Assembly: GCA_964423195.1 (NCBI GenBank) | Contig: CAYRDY010000023.1 | Location: forward strand, 1 to 24,285 | DNA from: CAKRHR01 sp964423195 | GTDB lineage: Bacteria > Bacillota > Clostridia > Lachnospirales > Lachnospiraceae | Length of the DNA: 24,285 bases | Direction of reading: 5' to 3' | Translations under genes and position numbers: made by a program | Shown here: positions 1 to 7,674 of the stretch, in pieces | Position numbering within the stretch: the first letter of the stretch is position 1 | How the letters are laid out: every line of letters starts with the position of its first letter | The notes under the pieces: generated by a model | Database searches by the model: none | Told to the model about the DNA's origin: nothing | What the model saw: only the letters and a program-made list of their open reading frames with translations

Positions 1-702
1 GCTTTCGTATTGAATCTGTGCTGTCTTTACCGCTTTTGCTTTGTCCTCACCCTGCCGCAGTATCGAACTGTCCTGTCGGAACGCTTTGATCGTCCGGATT
101 CCGGAAAGCGTCTCTGTGAAGAATGAATTTGCACTACTGGTACTTTCCTGAATTTTTTTCTTTTTCCACGATAGCCTTCTATAATACCAAATATGAATTA
201 ACGTTGATACTGCAAATATCAGAAAATAGCAAAAGAAAAATTTTATATTTACATTTATAATGACAGCAAACGATAGCACAAGCAAAACGACTGAGGTAAC
301 GAGATCCGGCACACTGTGCGAAATGAGATCCGCCGCTAATTCTATGCTTTGTATAAGCTCAGAAATATACTTTGAGGTTCCTATAATTGCTTTTTCCTCC
401 GCTTGAATTGCATCAAAGGACTGCTCATATAGATCCATCTTCACAGATATCTCAGCACTGGCTAACAGGTATTGCTCAATATACTGCATGATCACAGAAT
501 AAATAATATTGATCACAATAGATGAAAGTAAATACCAAATAAATGAGTTGCCAAGCACAAGATTGTCATAGAACCTTTCCATTAACAGTGCAATGACAAG
601 CATTCCTGTAAAATGAAAGACAATCATCTTTATCTGTACGGAGTACAGTTGTTTTTTACTTGATTGCAACTTCGATAATATAGAAAAAATACTACTCTCC
701 AT
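1..702 (-). CDS. ABC transporter half-molecule, membrane domain (3' end outside window)
   Basis: Reading from ATG at 702, the minus strand is open to the window edge (234 codons). The protein begins MESSIFSILSKLQSSKKQ. Several hydrophobic stretches follow, then the loop TLSGIRTIKAFRQD, typical of ABC exporter membrane domains; the ATPase domain would lie beyond position 1. The start is supported by GGGGTGAG, which overlaps the stop codon of the upstream gene, with only 11 bases between the genes. This implies translational coupling. With the 714-2348 gene it probably forms a heterodimeric exporter in the cytoplasmic membrane. The cargo (peptide, lipid or drug) cannot be told from sequence. 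Base composition is AT-rich like its partner and unlike the genes from 2.6 kb onward. Confidence 0.85.
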   Translation of the reverse strand, partial: MESSIFSILSKLQSSKKQLYSVQIKMIVFHFTGMLVIALLMERFYDNLVLGNSFIWYLLSSIVINIIYSVIMQYIEQYLLASAEISVKMDLYEQSFDAIQAEEKAIIGTSKYISELIQSIELAADLISHSVPDLVTSVVLLVLSFAVIINVNIKFFFCYFLIFAVSTLIHIWYYRRLSWKKKKIQESTSSANSFFTETLSGIRTIKAFRQDSSILRQGEDKAKAVKTAQIQYES

Positions 703-713
703 AAGTTTTATTC

Positions 714-2348
714 TCACCCCTTTGTTTCCACTAATACGCCATTGCTCAAGGACAAAACTTCATCTGCCTCGCTGGATATTGTCTCACTGTGAGAGACAAC
801 TAAAAACGTCTTTTTCCCGCGCATGGATTGAAGAAGTTTCAGAACAGAGATCTCATTTTGAAAATCTACCGAAGATGTTGGTTCATCCATCACCACAATC
901 GGAGCCGAACTTATACAGGCCCTGGCTATGCATATGCGTTGTAATTGGCCGCCTGACAAGGATATTGTGCTATCTGCCCCGATCATCGTTTCAAATTTAA
1001 AGGGGAGATTCATGATCGCATCGTAAATGTCTAACGCCTTGCAAACTTCAACGATCTCAACTTCGGTTGCCTGTTCATTTCCGATTTTAATATTATCAAT
1101 CACAGACGCGGAAAAAATAAACGGTACCTGACCTACGTATGCAATGTTAGGCCTTCCATCTAACAAACAGGATGCGTGATATCGCACTGAACCGTTCAGT
1201 GGTTTATAAAATCCAATAATAATGTTGAGCAGAGAAGTCTTTCCAGAGCCGCTCGGCCCGTTTAAAACCGTTATACAACCCTGTTTAATTTTTGCATTTA
1301 TATTGCGTAAAACATCCTTGCCCTGGCATGCATATCTGACGTTTTCTACGCATACGGCGTCCGTGCTGTCCGGAGGCAGGATATCGAATGTCGGATCCCC
1401 CTTTAATGGGGAATCGATTATCTCATTTAACCGTCTTTCGGATGCATAAACCTCATGGCGCAAAGGAATATAGTTTGGCAAAAACATCAGGAACCCAGAG
1501 ACAGATCCTCTCAGCATCCCAAAAAGCATAAATTCTCCAAAAGAAATCTGCTTGCAAAAAACAAAATACGCGCCAACTGTCAAATGAATCAGTGTAGGCG
1601 CAAAATTGATCAGTGTCAATTTAATCGCACTTTTTGTCACTGTCTTGTTGTTTGATTTACTTTCGCTGTATATCGTTTCTAGAATCTCTTTAAATCGATT
1701 GCAAAAATATTTCTGAGCGGAATACGCTTTGATGATTCGGCTACCATTCACTGAACCATACAGTACATCAGACATTTGACCCTGATATTCATCAATTAAA
1801 TAGTACTTCTCATCAAGCTTTGAGTCGATTTTCACATTTACATATACAATGAAGGGAAGGATTGAAAACTCCAAAAGCGCCAAAAACCAATTCACAGACA
1901 TGGCCAAAATCAAGGCAAATGCTGCAATCGAAAGCCTTCTTAAAAAAATATAAGAATCATTGGAATAGAATTTCTCTACTAAATTTAAATCAGAGGACAG
2001 TCGGGCGTTTAAGTCGCCTCCATTAAGTTTTCCCGTATCTTCAATAGATTTTTCAAGTATACCTCTTAAAATGTGATTGCGTATATCTACTGTGTTTTTT
2101 ATATATACAAGCTTAAATAGATATGGCGTGACAACACTGAAAACCCACTGCATAACAAGAAACAGTATCAGGGAAAAAAGTGTTCTATGGATATACGGCA
2201 TCTCAACGCCACCATATGCTAAGATATCTATTGCGCGTCCTTCAAATAACGACAGCAGAACATTTGCAATTCCCTCAATTGCGGTAAATAAAAATAATAC
2301 GATATGCCAGGGCAAACTGATTTGATATAGGTGTTTTCTTTTCCCCAT
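714..2348 (-). CDS. ABC transporter ATP-binding/permease protein (half-transporter)
   Basis: This 544-residue protein has a membrane domain (about residues 1-320, several hydrophobic helices) fused to an ATPase domain. The ATPase carries Walker A GPSGSGKTS (about 360-368), signature LSGGQLQR (about 464), Walker B IVVMDEPTSS with the catalytic Glu (about 486) and the switch His in VVSHSE (about 519). All catalytic motifs are intact. The start has AGGAAAGGAT upstream. It is the first full gene of an operon with a second half-transporter (1-702) and likely forms a heterodimeric exporter. No peptidase C39 domain is present, so it is not a bacteriocin-processing exporter of that type. The gene is AT-rich and may have been acquired horizontally. 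Substrate unknown. Confidence 0.93.
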   Translation of the reverse strand: MGKRKHLYQISLPWHIVLFLFTAIEGIANVLLSLFEGRAIDILAYGGVEMPYIHRTLFSLILFLVMQWVFSVVTPYLFKLVYIKNTVDIRNHILRGILEKSIEDTGKLNGGDLNARLSSDLNLVEKFYSNDSYIFLRRLSIAAFALILAMSVNWFLALLEFSILPFIVYVNVKIDSKLDEKYYLIDEYQGQMSDVLYGSVNGSRIIKAYSAQKYFCNRFKEILETIYSESKSNNKTVTKSAIKLTLINFAPTLIHLTVGAYFVFCKQISFGEFMLFGMLRGSVSGFLMFLPNYIPLRHEVYASERRLNEIIDSPLKGDPTFDILPPDSTDAVCVENVRYACQGKDVLRNINAKIKQGCITVLNGPSGSGKTSLLNIIIGFYKPLNGSVRYHASCLLDGRPNIAYVGQVPFIFSASVIDNIKIGNEQATEVEIVEVCKALDIYDAIMNLPFKFETMIGADSTISLSGGQLQRICIARACISSAPIVVMDEPTSSVDFQNEISVLKLLQSMRGKKTFLVVSHSETISSEADEVLSLSNGVLVETKG

Positions 2349-2390
2349 ATTTTTATCCTTTCCTACTAAATATATTTATGGTTGATAGGA

Positions 2391-2447
2391 TTAACAGTCA
2401 GTTAGGATATTACCCATCTACTGGGCAGGGTTCATGAAAATGGACAT
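2391..2447 (-). other. Two back-to-back micro-ORFs in the ABC operon leader
   Basis: A near-ideal ribosome site (GGAGGTG, 2454-2460) lies 6 bases before ATG at 2447. This opens a 9-codon ORF encoding MSIFMNPAQ and ending in TAG (2418-2420). The next codon is ATG (2417) of an 8-codon ORF, MGNILTDC, ending in TAA (2391-2393). Both are in the same frame as the ABC gene that starts at 2348. They lie just downstream of a promoter-like extended -10. They could be leader peptides that regulate the transporter, a tiny secreted peptide, or the remains of a decayed gene. The strength of the ribosome site is the main argument that the first is translated. Confidence 0.4.
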
Positions 2448-2477
2448 CTTTCGCACCTCCAGTTTGATACTCGAATG

Positions 2478-2486
2478 ATCATACCA
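2478..2486 (-). promoter_or_regulatory. Extended -10 promoter for the ABC operon
   Basis: Read on the minus strand, TGGTATGAT forms an extended -10 (TGn plus TATGAT, 5 of 6 consensus). It lies about 18 bases before the GGAGG ribosome site, which places the transcript start near 2471. No good -35 is seen at 17 bases, which is usual for extended -10 promoters. It is inferred to drive the micro-ORFs and the two ABC genes. Confidence 0.5.
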
Positions 2487-2593
2487 CATCTGAGGGTGAA
2501 ATGCCATCAAATACAGCAAAATATGCGATTTTATGGCTGTAAATGTCACAAATTGTTACACATCACACCCTAATTTGGAAATTCTTCATAAAT

Positions 2594-2637
2594 AAAAAAA
2601 TACCGGCCTGCGGGCTGTACTGCCGCCCACAGGCCGG
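2594..2637 (-). terminator. Strong intrinsic terminator after the cyclase gene
   Basis: CCGGCCTG (2603-2610) pairs with CAGGCCGG (2630-2637). Inside, GGGC (2612-2615) pairs with GCCC (2625-2628) after a single-base mismatch. On the minus strand the stem is followed at once by TATTTTTTT. It lies about 50 bases past the cyclase stop codon and ends the large minus-strand catabolic array, isolating it from the ABC operon. Confidence 0.9.
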
Positions 2638-2689
2638 ATTCTTCCACTTCAACTACAGTGATGTCTGTTTGTCCTTTTTTATCTCTGTA

Positions 2690-3607
2690 TTAATACACGC
2701 CATACGGATATTCTTTGTCCGGCACGCTTCTGTCAATTCTGTCTGAAGGGACAAAGGCCACCGCGCGCACGATCGTGCCATCGCCCATATACCAGCGAAG
2801 CGGGAACGCGCAGAACAGGAATCTCTGGTTGGTCACCTTATCCAAATCGCCGCCGAGGTTCTCGATACCCATGACATTGTTCGCCATCAGGATATCATGG
2901 CAAGGCTCCCACTCAGGGAAATCATCCTTCGCAGGATGGCCGTACATCTCCTCATACTCCTCAGTGATACGCGGCACATAAGGGCCAGGGCCGTGATCCG
3001 CTGCATAGGTATAGAGAATATGGTCAATCGCCTGCATATCAAAGCCGACGCCCCTGACATGGTGCTCGACAAACCACTTCGCGCCATCGATGGAAAGGCC
3101 TGGGCTATACGCGAAATAGTCATCATTCTCGCCCCAGCGCCTGTGTGTGCCTGTGTTCAGAAGCACCCAGTCGCCCTCTTTGATCCCCTCCGGAACTTTC
3201 TTGGCGGCCTCCTCGATCTCCTCGACCGTGATCAGCTCCCATTTGCCCTTCGGAATATCAAGGCAGACGGCCTCACCGAAATAATTCTGGATCGGCAGCT
3301 CATGCGTAAACGGGCTCTCCGGAATCACATGGGCAGGGGAATCCGCGTGTGTCGAGTTGTGCATATGGAAGTCATTGAAGGTCTGAAGCAGCCTGTAATG
3401 CATCGGCATATGCTGTACCCTGTCGATGTGGAAGTCACCGTTGGACGGCCAGAGCGGATTTCCACGGCCAAACGGGTTGGAGAGATCGACCAGCTCGAAT
3501 GTCCCATCTTTGAACATATCGAAGATGCTGCCGTCATAAGGTTTCTTCCAGTCATTTGTGTGCGCGAAGCACTCTTCCCTTGTGTGTCTCACTGCGATTT
3601 CTGACAT
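2690..3607 (-). CDS. Cyclase-family metal-dependent hydrolase (kynurenine formamidase/isatin hydrolase-like)
   Basis: The 305-residue protein carries HNSTHADSPAH at about residues 82-92. This corresponds to the HxGTHxDxPxH metal-binding motif of the cyclase family (PF04199), with the first Gly replaced by Ser. Family members are Mn- or Zn-dependent hydrolases that open rings or cleave amide or C-C bonds, such as kynurenine formamidase, isatin hydrolase and polyketide-cyclase-like proteins. No signal peptide is present, so it is cytoplasmic. The start has AGGAGGAG 10 bases upstream. It is the last gene of the catabolic array and is followed by a strong terminator. A structured 195-base leader separates it from the 89-residue gene, so it may have separate post-transcriptional control. 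A ring-opening or hydrolytic step on the unknown substrate is inferred from its neighbours. Confidence 0.85.
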   Translation of the reverse strand: MSEIAVRHTREECFAHTNDWKKPYDGSIFDMFKDGTFELVDLSNPFGRGNPLWPSNGDFHIDRVQHMPMHYRLLQTFNDFHMHNSTHADSPAHVIPESPFTHELPIQNYFGEAVCLDIPKGKWELITVEEIEEAAKKVPEGIKEGDWVLLNTGTHRRWGENDDYFAYSPGLSIDGAKWFVEHHVRGVGFDMQAIDHILYTYAADHGPGPYVPRITEEYEEMYGHPAKDDFPEWEPCHDILMANNVMGIENLGGDLDKVTNQRFLFCAFPLRWYMGDGTIVRAVAFVPSDRIDRSVPDKEYPYGVY

Positions 3608-3657
3608 GATTTGTTCTCCTCCTTAATTAAATGATGTCGGGGTGAAAAGTAATATCA

Positions 3658-3741
3658 CGGATTGCTCCGCGCTTCGCGGTCTCCGCTTCGCTCCGGTCGG
3701 TGCTAAACGTGCGCCACTGGCGCACAGCACCTCACAATCCG
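3658..3741. repeat. Structured intergenic element, predicted three-way junction
   Basis: CGGATTG (3658-3664) pairs with CAATCCG (3735-3741) as a closing stem. Inside lie two hairpins. CCGCG (3667-3671) pairs with CGCGG (3675-3679). GGTGCT (3699-3704) pairs with AGCACC (3726-3731) and continues, after an AAAC bulge, into GTGCGCC (3709-3715) paired with GGCGCAC (3719-3725). All arms are perfect. It lies in the leader of the cyclase gene. It could be a dispersed palindromic repeat or a structured RNA; no known riboswitch class is recognised. Confidence 0.65.
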
Positions 3742-3765
3742 CCTGCGCGGGCAACCTTAAAAGGA

Positions 3766-3803
3766 TCGACGGCCTCACGCCGCCCCATTCCGCGGCCGCC
3801 GTC
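3766..3803 (-). terminator. Possible hairpin terminator/attenuator after the 89-residue gene
   Basis: Directly after the stop codon (TAG, 3803-3805), GACGGC and GCCGTC arms with flanking GGCC pairs enclose a GC-rich loop. On the minus strand they are followed by GATCCTTTT. The T tract is short and offset, so this may be a partial terminator or a processing stem rather than an end to the transcript. Confidence 0.4.
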
Positions 3804-4069
3804 TACGCTTTTTTAAATTTCTGGTCCGCGGCTGTGCGCACCATCTCGTCCCAGCTTGAGAAGCGGGTACTCTCGCGCACAAAGTTGTCCATCAATAGCT
3901 GTGAGTAGACCATGATATCCGCATTCCAGTTGGCGATGACCGCGCTGGAATACTGAAACCCCTCAAAATTTGCGAAATTTGTATTTGCCTGCATGAACTC
4001 ATCGGTAAAAACTGACGCCAAGAGCCTGCGAAACTCCGGATCATTTTTTACGCGCACGTAGTCATCCAT
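3803..4069 (-). CDS. Small hypothetical protein coupled to DUF362 gene
   Basis: This encodes 88 residues from ATG at 4069, beginning MDDYVRVKNDPEFRRLL. That ATG overlaps the DUF362 stop codon (TGATG), and GAGGAG lies just upstream, a classic translational-coupling arrangement. A GTG one codon earlier (4072) is an alternative start. The protein is soluble, mostly helical in appearance and rich in Asp, Phe and Asn. It has no cysteines, no signal peptide and no motif I recognise. Tight coupling suggests a subunit or accessory factor of the DUF362 protein made in equal amounts. No function is assigned. Confidence 0.75.
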   Translation of the reverse strand: MDDYVRVKNDPEFRRLLASVFTDEFMQANTNFANFEGFQYSSAVIANWNADIMVYSQLLMDNFVRESTRFSSWDEMVRTAADQKFKKA

Positions 4070-5358
4070 CACTTCTCCTCCGGATGCTCCTCGTAATACT
4101 GCCTCGCAGCCTCAAATACATATTCACGCCACACGCCGGCATCCCTGGCCATGCAAGGGCGGATGATCTCCTCCTCCTGGTCGCCCATGCCGTTGATGAC
4201 TTCCTTCCTCTGAACCGTCAGGTACAGTGCCGGCTCATTCGGCGGGCAGCCGAGGATCCAGTAGGCATTCGGGTGATCCTTGAGATATTTCTTGGTGCAG
4301 TTGCCGTGCAGCACGATGCGCTCGTCAGGGATATCCTTCGGAATCTCATTCTTGCCGCCGATGACAATCGTCATGCCGGCATTCTTGTCATATTCGCCGA
4401 CGGCCTTGAGCTCCTCCATGTTGATGGCGAGCAGGGCCTGACAGCTTGAGCAGGCGCCCTCACAGTGGACGTCATATTCCGGCCAGCGGGTGCTCATGTC
4501 GCCGATGTAAGGAATCCACATCTTCTTGTAGCACTCCTCAATCGTGTTGCCCACGACGTCGATCTGATCCATGTCATAGTTGCCGAGTCCCGTCTCAGCG
4601 GCCACGCGGAAATAATCCACCGCGCTCGTGTCAATGCCCGTCACCTCGCAGGCCACGCGGTCAAGCGCCACCGGGTCAGTGGAGCCAAGAATCAAATTCG
4701 TGTCGATCGGCACCGGCATGTGCGGGCTGTAACCGCTGGCGGCGTGCATCGCGTCCATGATATTGATGTCCGCGCGGCAGGCCGACCAGACATCCATCAT
4801 GGCCATCGTCAGGTTCTGCTGATGCATCTGCATGTGAACCTTGTCCTGCACCACGCCCTTGATGTTCTTGAGGGCGCCGGAAAATACCATGCTGGCATGC
4901 GCCTTCAGGATCGGCAGGTTGATCAGGTGATCCGCCTCCAGAAGAAATCTCGGCAGCTTCAGATGGTCGATATTGGAGCGGTAACCGCGCACGGCGACAT
5001 TGATCAGGTCTTTGTCGCGCTTGATATCCATCAGTTCGACGCCCTCCTCCTCGGCCACGGCGCCGATGCCGCTGACCTTGAAGCATTCGAGCGTGTCGCA
5101 GCCGATGGCCGCCGCCTCTGCGACGATGATGCGCTTCGGCTGTGCCTTCTTGACCTCGCGAATGACGGCACGCACCATTTCAGGATTTGTGCACACGGAT
5201 GTCTCCGGCGGCTCCGCATGGCCCGCATTTGGCTTTAAGACAACGGTGGTGCCTTTTTTGATCATGTTCGTCACGCCGCCCAAAAGATCAAATACGCGGG
5301 TTACGTTCTCCTGCACGTCCAAACCTTTGGCAAGAGCTACTTTTGACTTTTTCGCCAT
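4069..5358 (-). CDS. DUF362 family protein with C-terminal cysteine motif
   Basis: This 429-residue protein starts at ATG 5358 (MAKKSKVALAKG) behind AAAGGAGGAG. The body matches the DUF362 family (PF04015): VVLKPN near residue 45, a central INLPILKAHASMVFSGALKN segment and DPVALDRVACEVTG near 220. The C-terminal part has CEGACSSC (about 299-306), GNC (about 351) and LGCPP (about 370), a possible Fe-S or metal site. DUF362 proteins are widespread in anaerobes, and their reaction is mostly unknown. It sits between the thiolase and the coupled 89-residue protein in the catabolic array. The region between it and the thiolase includes an assembly gap. Family call is firm; function is unknown. Confidence 0.85.
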   Translation of the reverse strand: MAKKSKVALAKGLDVQENVTRVFDLLGGVTNMIKKGTTVVLKPNAGHAEPPETSVCTNPEMVRAVIREVKKAQPKRIIVAEAAAIGCDTLECFKVSGIGAVAEEEGVELMDIKRDKDLINVAVRGYRSNIDHLKLPRFLLEADHLINLPILKAHASMVFSGALKNIKGVVQDKVHMQMHQQNLTMAMMDVWSACRADINIMDAMHAASGYSPHMPVPIDTNLILGSTDPVALDRVACEVTGIDTSAVDYFRVAAETGLGNYDMDQIDVVGNTIEECYKKMWIPYIGDMSTRWPEYDVHCEGACSSCQALLAINMEELKAVGEYDKNAGMTIVIGGKNEIPKDIPDERIVLHGNCTKKYLKDHPNAYWILGCPPNEPALYLTVQRKEVINGMGDQEEEIIRPCMARDAGVWREYVFEAARQYYEEHPEEK

Positions 5359-5379
5359 ATTTTTTTCTCCTCCTTTGGT

Positions 5380-5398
5380 GATGCGCCTCTGCGGCGCA
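5380..5398. repeat. Intergenic hairpin, ATGCGCC family copy 1
   Basis: ATGCGCC and GGCGCAT form perfect 7-base arms with a 5-base loop, just upstream of the DUF362 ribosome site. On the minus strand it begins ATGCGCCGC, as do the copies at 9749-9768 and 14927-14947. No T tract follows, so it is not a simple terminator. Confidence 0.55.
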
Positions 5399-5429
5399 TG
5401 AAATCTTGGGTTCTTCTTATGTTCCGGTC

Positions 5430-5529
5430 NNNNNNNNNNNNNNNNNNNNNNNNNNNNNNNNNNNNNNNNNNNNNNNNNNNNNNNNNNNNNNNNNNNNNNN
5501 NNNNNNNNNNNNNNNNNNNNNNNNNNNNN
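5430..5529. other. Assembly gap (100 N) cutting the thiolase 3' end
   Basis: Exactly 100 N, a conventional placeholder for unknown length. It removes the last residues and stop codon of the thiolase gene. ORFs that read through it are artefacts. Confidence 0.98.
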
Positions 5530-6680
5530 CCCATGCCGCCGCCCGCGCACAGTGTGGCGACGCCGTAGCGGCTGCCGCGCTTCTTCATCTCGTACATCAG
5601 GGTGATCACGATCCTGGAGCCTGTCGCGCCCACCGGATGACCCAGGGAGATGCCGCCGCCGTTGACATTCAGCTTCTCGTCCGGTATGCCGAGTTCCCTC
5701 TGGCAGGCCAGGCACTGTGAGGCAAACGCCTCATTGATCTCAAACAGATCAATGTCCTCGATACTCAAGTCCGCTTTCGCCAAGGCTTTCCTCGTGGAAC
5801 TGATCGGGCCGATGCCCATCACCTCCGGCGCGACGCCCGTCGTCGCCGTGCTGATGACGCGCGCCATCATCGGAACACCGAGCGCTCTCGCCCTGTCCTC
5901 AGCCATCAGAATCACGCCCGAAGCCGCGTCATTCATGCCCGACGCGTTGCCGGCCGTCACCTTGCCGCCCTCCTTGAAAGACGGTTTCAGGCGAGACAAC
6001 TTCTCCATCGTCGTATCCGGCCTCGGATATTCGTCCGTGGCATAGACCGTATCGCCCTTGCGCCCCGGCACGGTCACCGGAATGATCTCATCGTCAAATT
6101 TATGAGCCGTCACGGCCGCGGCCGCGCATTTCTGTGAGCGCAGCGCGTAGGCATCCATCATCTCCCGCGAGATGCCATACTGATCCGCCACATTCTCGGC
6201 GGTAATCCCCATCGCCGGGCCGATGCCAAGATTTGTCAGTGAATCCCACATGGAATCGCGCATCTCCATATGACCGTATTTCTGGCCGTATCTGGCATTG
6301 AATACCATGTGCGGCGCTGTGCTCATACTGTCTGCGCCGCCCGCCATGATACAGTCCGCCTCGTCGGCCCTGATCTGATAGTAACCCATCTGAATCGCGG
6401 ACATGGACGACGTACAGTTCCTGTGAATCGTGATCCCCGGCACGCTCACCGGCAGGCCTGCCTTGACGAGCGCCACGCGGGCGAGATTATTTTCCTTGTA
6501 CGTTCTCTGATAGTTGCAGCCCCAGATCACATCATCGAGAATCTCCGGCTGAATGCCTGACCGCTCGACCAATCCCTGCATGATGGGGATCGACAGGTCA
6601 AGCGCCGTCAGCGTCTTAAACTGTCCGCCCATCGTGCCGATCGGCGTGCGCGCCCCGGCAACAATGACTACGTTTCTCAT
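5530..6680 (-). CDS. Acetyl-CoA acetyltransferase-type thiolase (3' end in gap)
   Basis: The 383 readable residues cover nearly all of a thiolase of about 390-400. The nucleophile Cys sits in HRNCTSSMSA (about residue 89), NEAFA is near 317, the catalytic His is in SLGHPVGATG (about 347), and the second Cys is in CAGGGM (about 378). All catalytic residues are present. The usual pocket sequence around the first Cys (NKVCGSG) is replaced by HRNCTSS, which may reflect a different acyl substrate. The reaction is CoA-dependent cleavage of a 3-ketoacyl-CoA, or the reverse condensation. It lies 12 bases after the 3-hydroxyacyl-CoA dehydrogenase, so the two probably catalyse consecutive steps. The N gap begins about ten residues before the expected C-terminus. 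A TAA in one frame at 5417-5419 may be its true stop. Confidence 0.92.
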
Positions 6681-6692
6681 ATCTTCCTCCTG

Positions 6693-7637
6693 TCACAGAC
6701 GCCCCAAGGCGCGGGCGACTTTGATCAGCCCTTCCGTCAGTTCAACATTTGCTCTCTGAATATCCTCCGGCGACCATTTCATCAAGCCCTCGCCGGTCTT
6801 GAAGCCCAGATGACCCTTGGCGATATTGTCCGTGAGCAGCCGCGAAGGGGTGGTGCTGTTCTCAAGGTGCGGGAACAGGTATTCATGGATATTGTAGGTC
6901 AGGTCGAGCCCGCCCATATCCATGACTTCCACCGGCGCGCAGATGCCTAAGCGCATGCCAAAGCCGTACTTGATGGCATCGTCCACATCCTGCGGGTCGG
7001 CAATGTCATTCTCAATGATGGACAGCGCCTCGCGAAACAGGGCGTGCTGCATACGGTTGGCCAGAAAGCCCGGCACATCCTTCTTGACAATGACCGGATG
7101 TTTGCCGGCCTCGGCCAGCAGATCGTAGGTCGCCCTCACGACCTCGTCGGACACATATTTGGTCCGAATCACCTCGACCAACGGCACAAGGTAAGCCGGA
7201 TTCCAGTAATGCGTGCCGATGATGCGCTCCTTATGCACGGATTTCTCCGCGATCTCCGTGATGCTGATGGCCGATGTGTTGGTCGCCAGAATCGTGCGCT
7301 CCGGAAACACCTCGTCCATCTTCGCAAACCATTCCTGTTTGATCTCCAGTTTCTCAATAATACACTCAAAGACAATATCGGCAAAATCCGCCGCTTCCTC
7401 CACGGTGTCCACAAACCGGATGTGCGAAAGAATCCCGTCGATCGCGTCCGCGCTGATCACGTCATTATCCGCGAGCACCTGTAGATTGCCGCGTACAACC
7501 GCGGCGGCGTCCTGGCGGATCTTATCGTCATACACATAGATGACGCGCACATCATATCCCTTTGTGGCAAACAGCTGGGCAATGCCAAGCCCCATCTTGC
7601 CCGCGCCTAAGACGGCAACATTCTTTTTATCACTCAT
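6693..7637 (-). CDS. 3-hydroxyacyl-CoA dehydrogenase
   Basis: The 314-residue protein begins with an NAD-binding Rossmann motif GAGKMGLGIA (about 10-19). It carries the NTSAIS segment and a catalytic His in GTHYWNPAYLVPLVEV (about 142), where most family members have HFFNPxxxMxLVE. The C-terminal helical domain includes DVPGFLANRMQHAL. Length and layout match stand-alone 3-hydroxybutyryl-CoA dehydrogenase-type enzymes, with no fused hydratase. The expected reaction is NAD(P)-dependent oxidation of a 3-hydroxyacyl-CoA to the 3-ketoacyl-CoA used by the adjacent thiolase. The altered HYWNPAYL motif also resembles carnitine- or gulonate-dehydrogenase relatives, so the substrate may be unusual. 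The start has AGAGG 7 bases upstream. Confidence 0.88.
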   Translation of the reverse strand: MSDKKNVAVLGAGKMGLGIAQLFATKGYDVRVIYVYDDKIRQDAAAVVRGNLQVLADNDVISADAIDGILSHIRFVDTVEEAADFADIVFECIIEKLEIKQEWFAKMDEVFPERTILATNTSAISITEIAEKSVHKERIIGTHYWNPAYLVPLVEVIRTKYVSDEVVRATYDLLAEAGKHPVIVKKDVPGFLANRMQHALFREALSIIENDIADPQDVDDAIKYGFGMRLGICAPVEVMDMGGLDLTYNIHEYLFPHLENSTTPSRLLTDNIAKGHLGFKTGEGLMKWSPEDIQRANVELTEGLIKVARALGRL

Positions 7638-7651
7638 TTTTTCCTCTTTCC

Positions 7652-7670
7652 TGACGCGCCCCGCGCGTCA
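7652..7670. repeat. Intergenic hairpin between flavoenzyme and dehydrogenase genes
   Basis: TGACGCGC and GCGCGTCA are perfect 8-base arms with a CCC loop. They fill most of the 37-base spacer between the flavoenzyme stop and the dehydrogenase ribosome site. There is no T tract, so it may act as an mRNA processing or stability stem. Confidence 0.5.
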
Positions 7671-7674
7671 TATC

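Noticed and set aside
2391..2447. Readthrough of TAG/TAA to extend the ABC protein with an N-terminal leader
   Set aside because: There are further in-frame stops and the ABC gene has its own ribosome site; no sign of recoding.
2543..2746. Possible 67-codon gene on the plus strand
   Set aside because: It reads straight through the strong minus-strand terminator hairpin and into the cyclase gene; no ribosome site.
4465..5238. Open frame of 257 codons on the plus strand
   Set aside because: It lies antisense to the well-conserved DUF362 gene and its His/Arg/Asp-rich product has no domain; a shadow of GC-rich codon use.
4069..6680. Thiolase-DUF362 fusion suggested by frames that cross the N run
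   Set aside because: The N run has arbitrary length, and DUF362 has its own ribosome site and start at 5358.
7652..7670. GC hairpin as an intrinsic terminator
   Set aside because: No T tract follows on either strand and the downstream gene lies only a few bases further.
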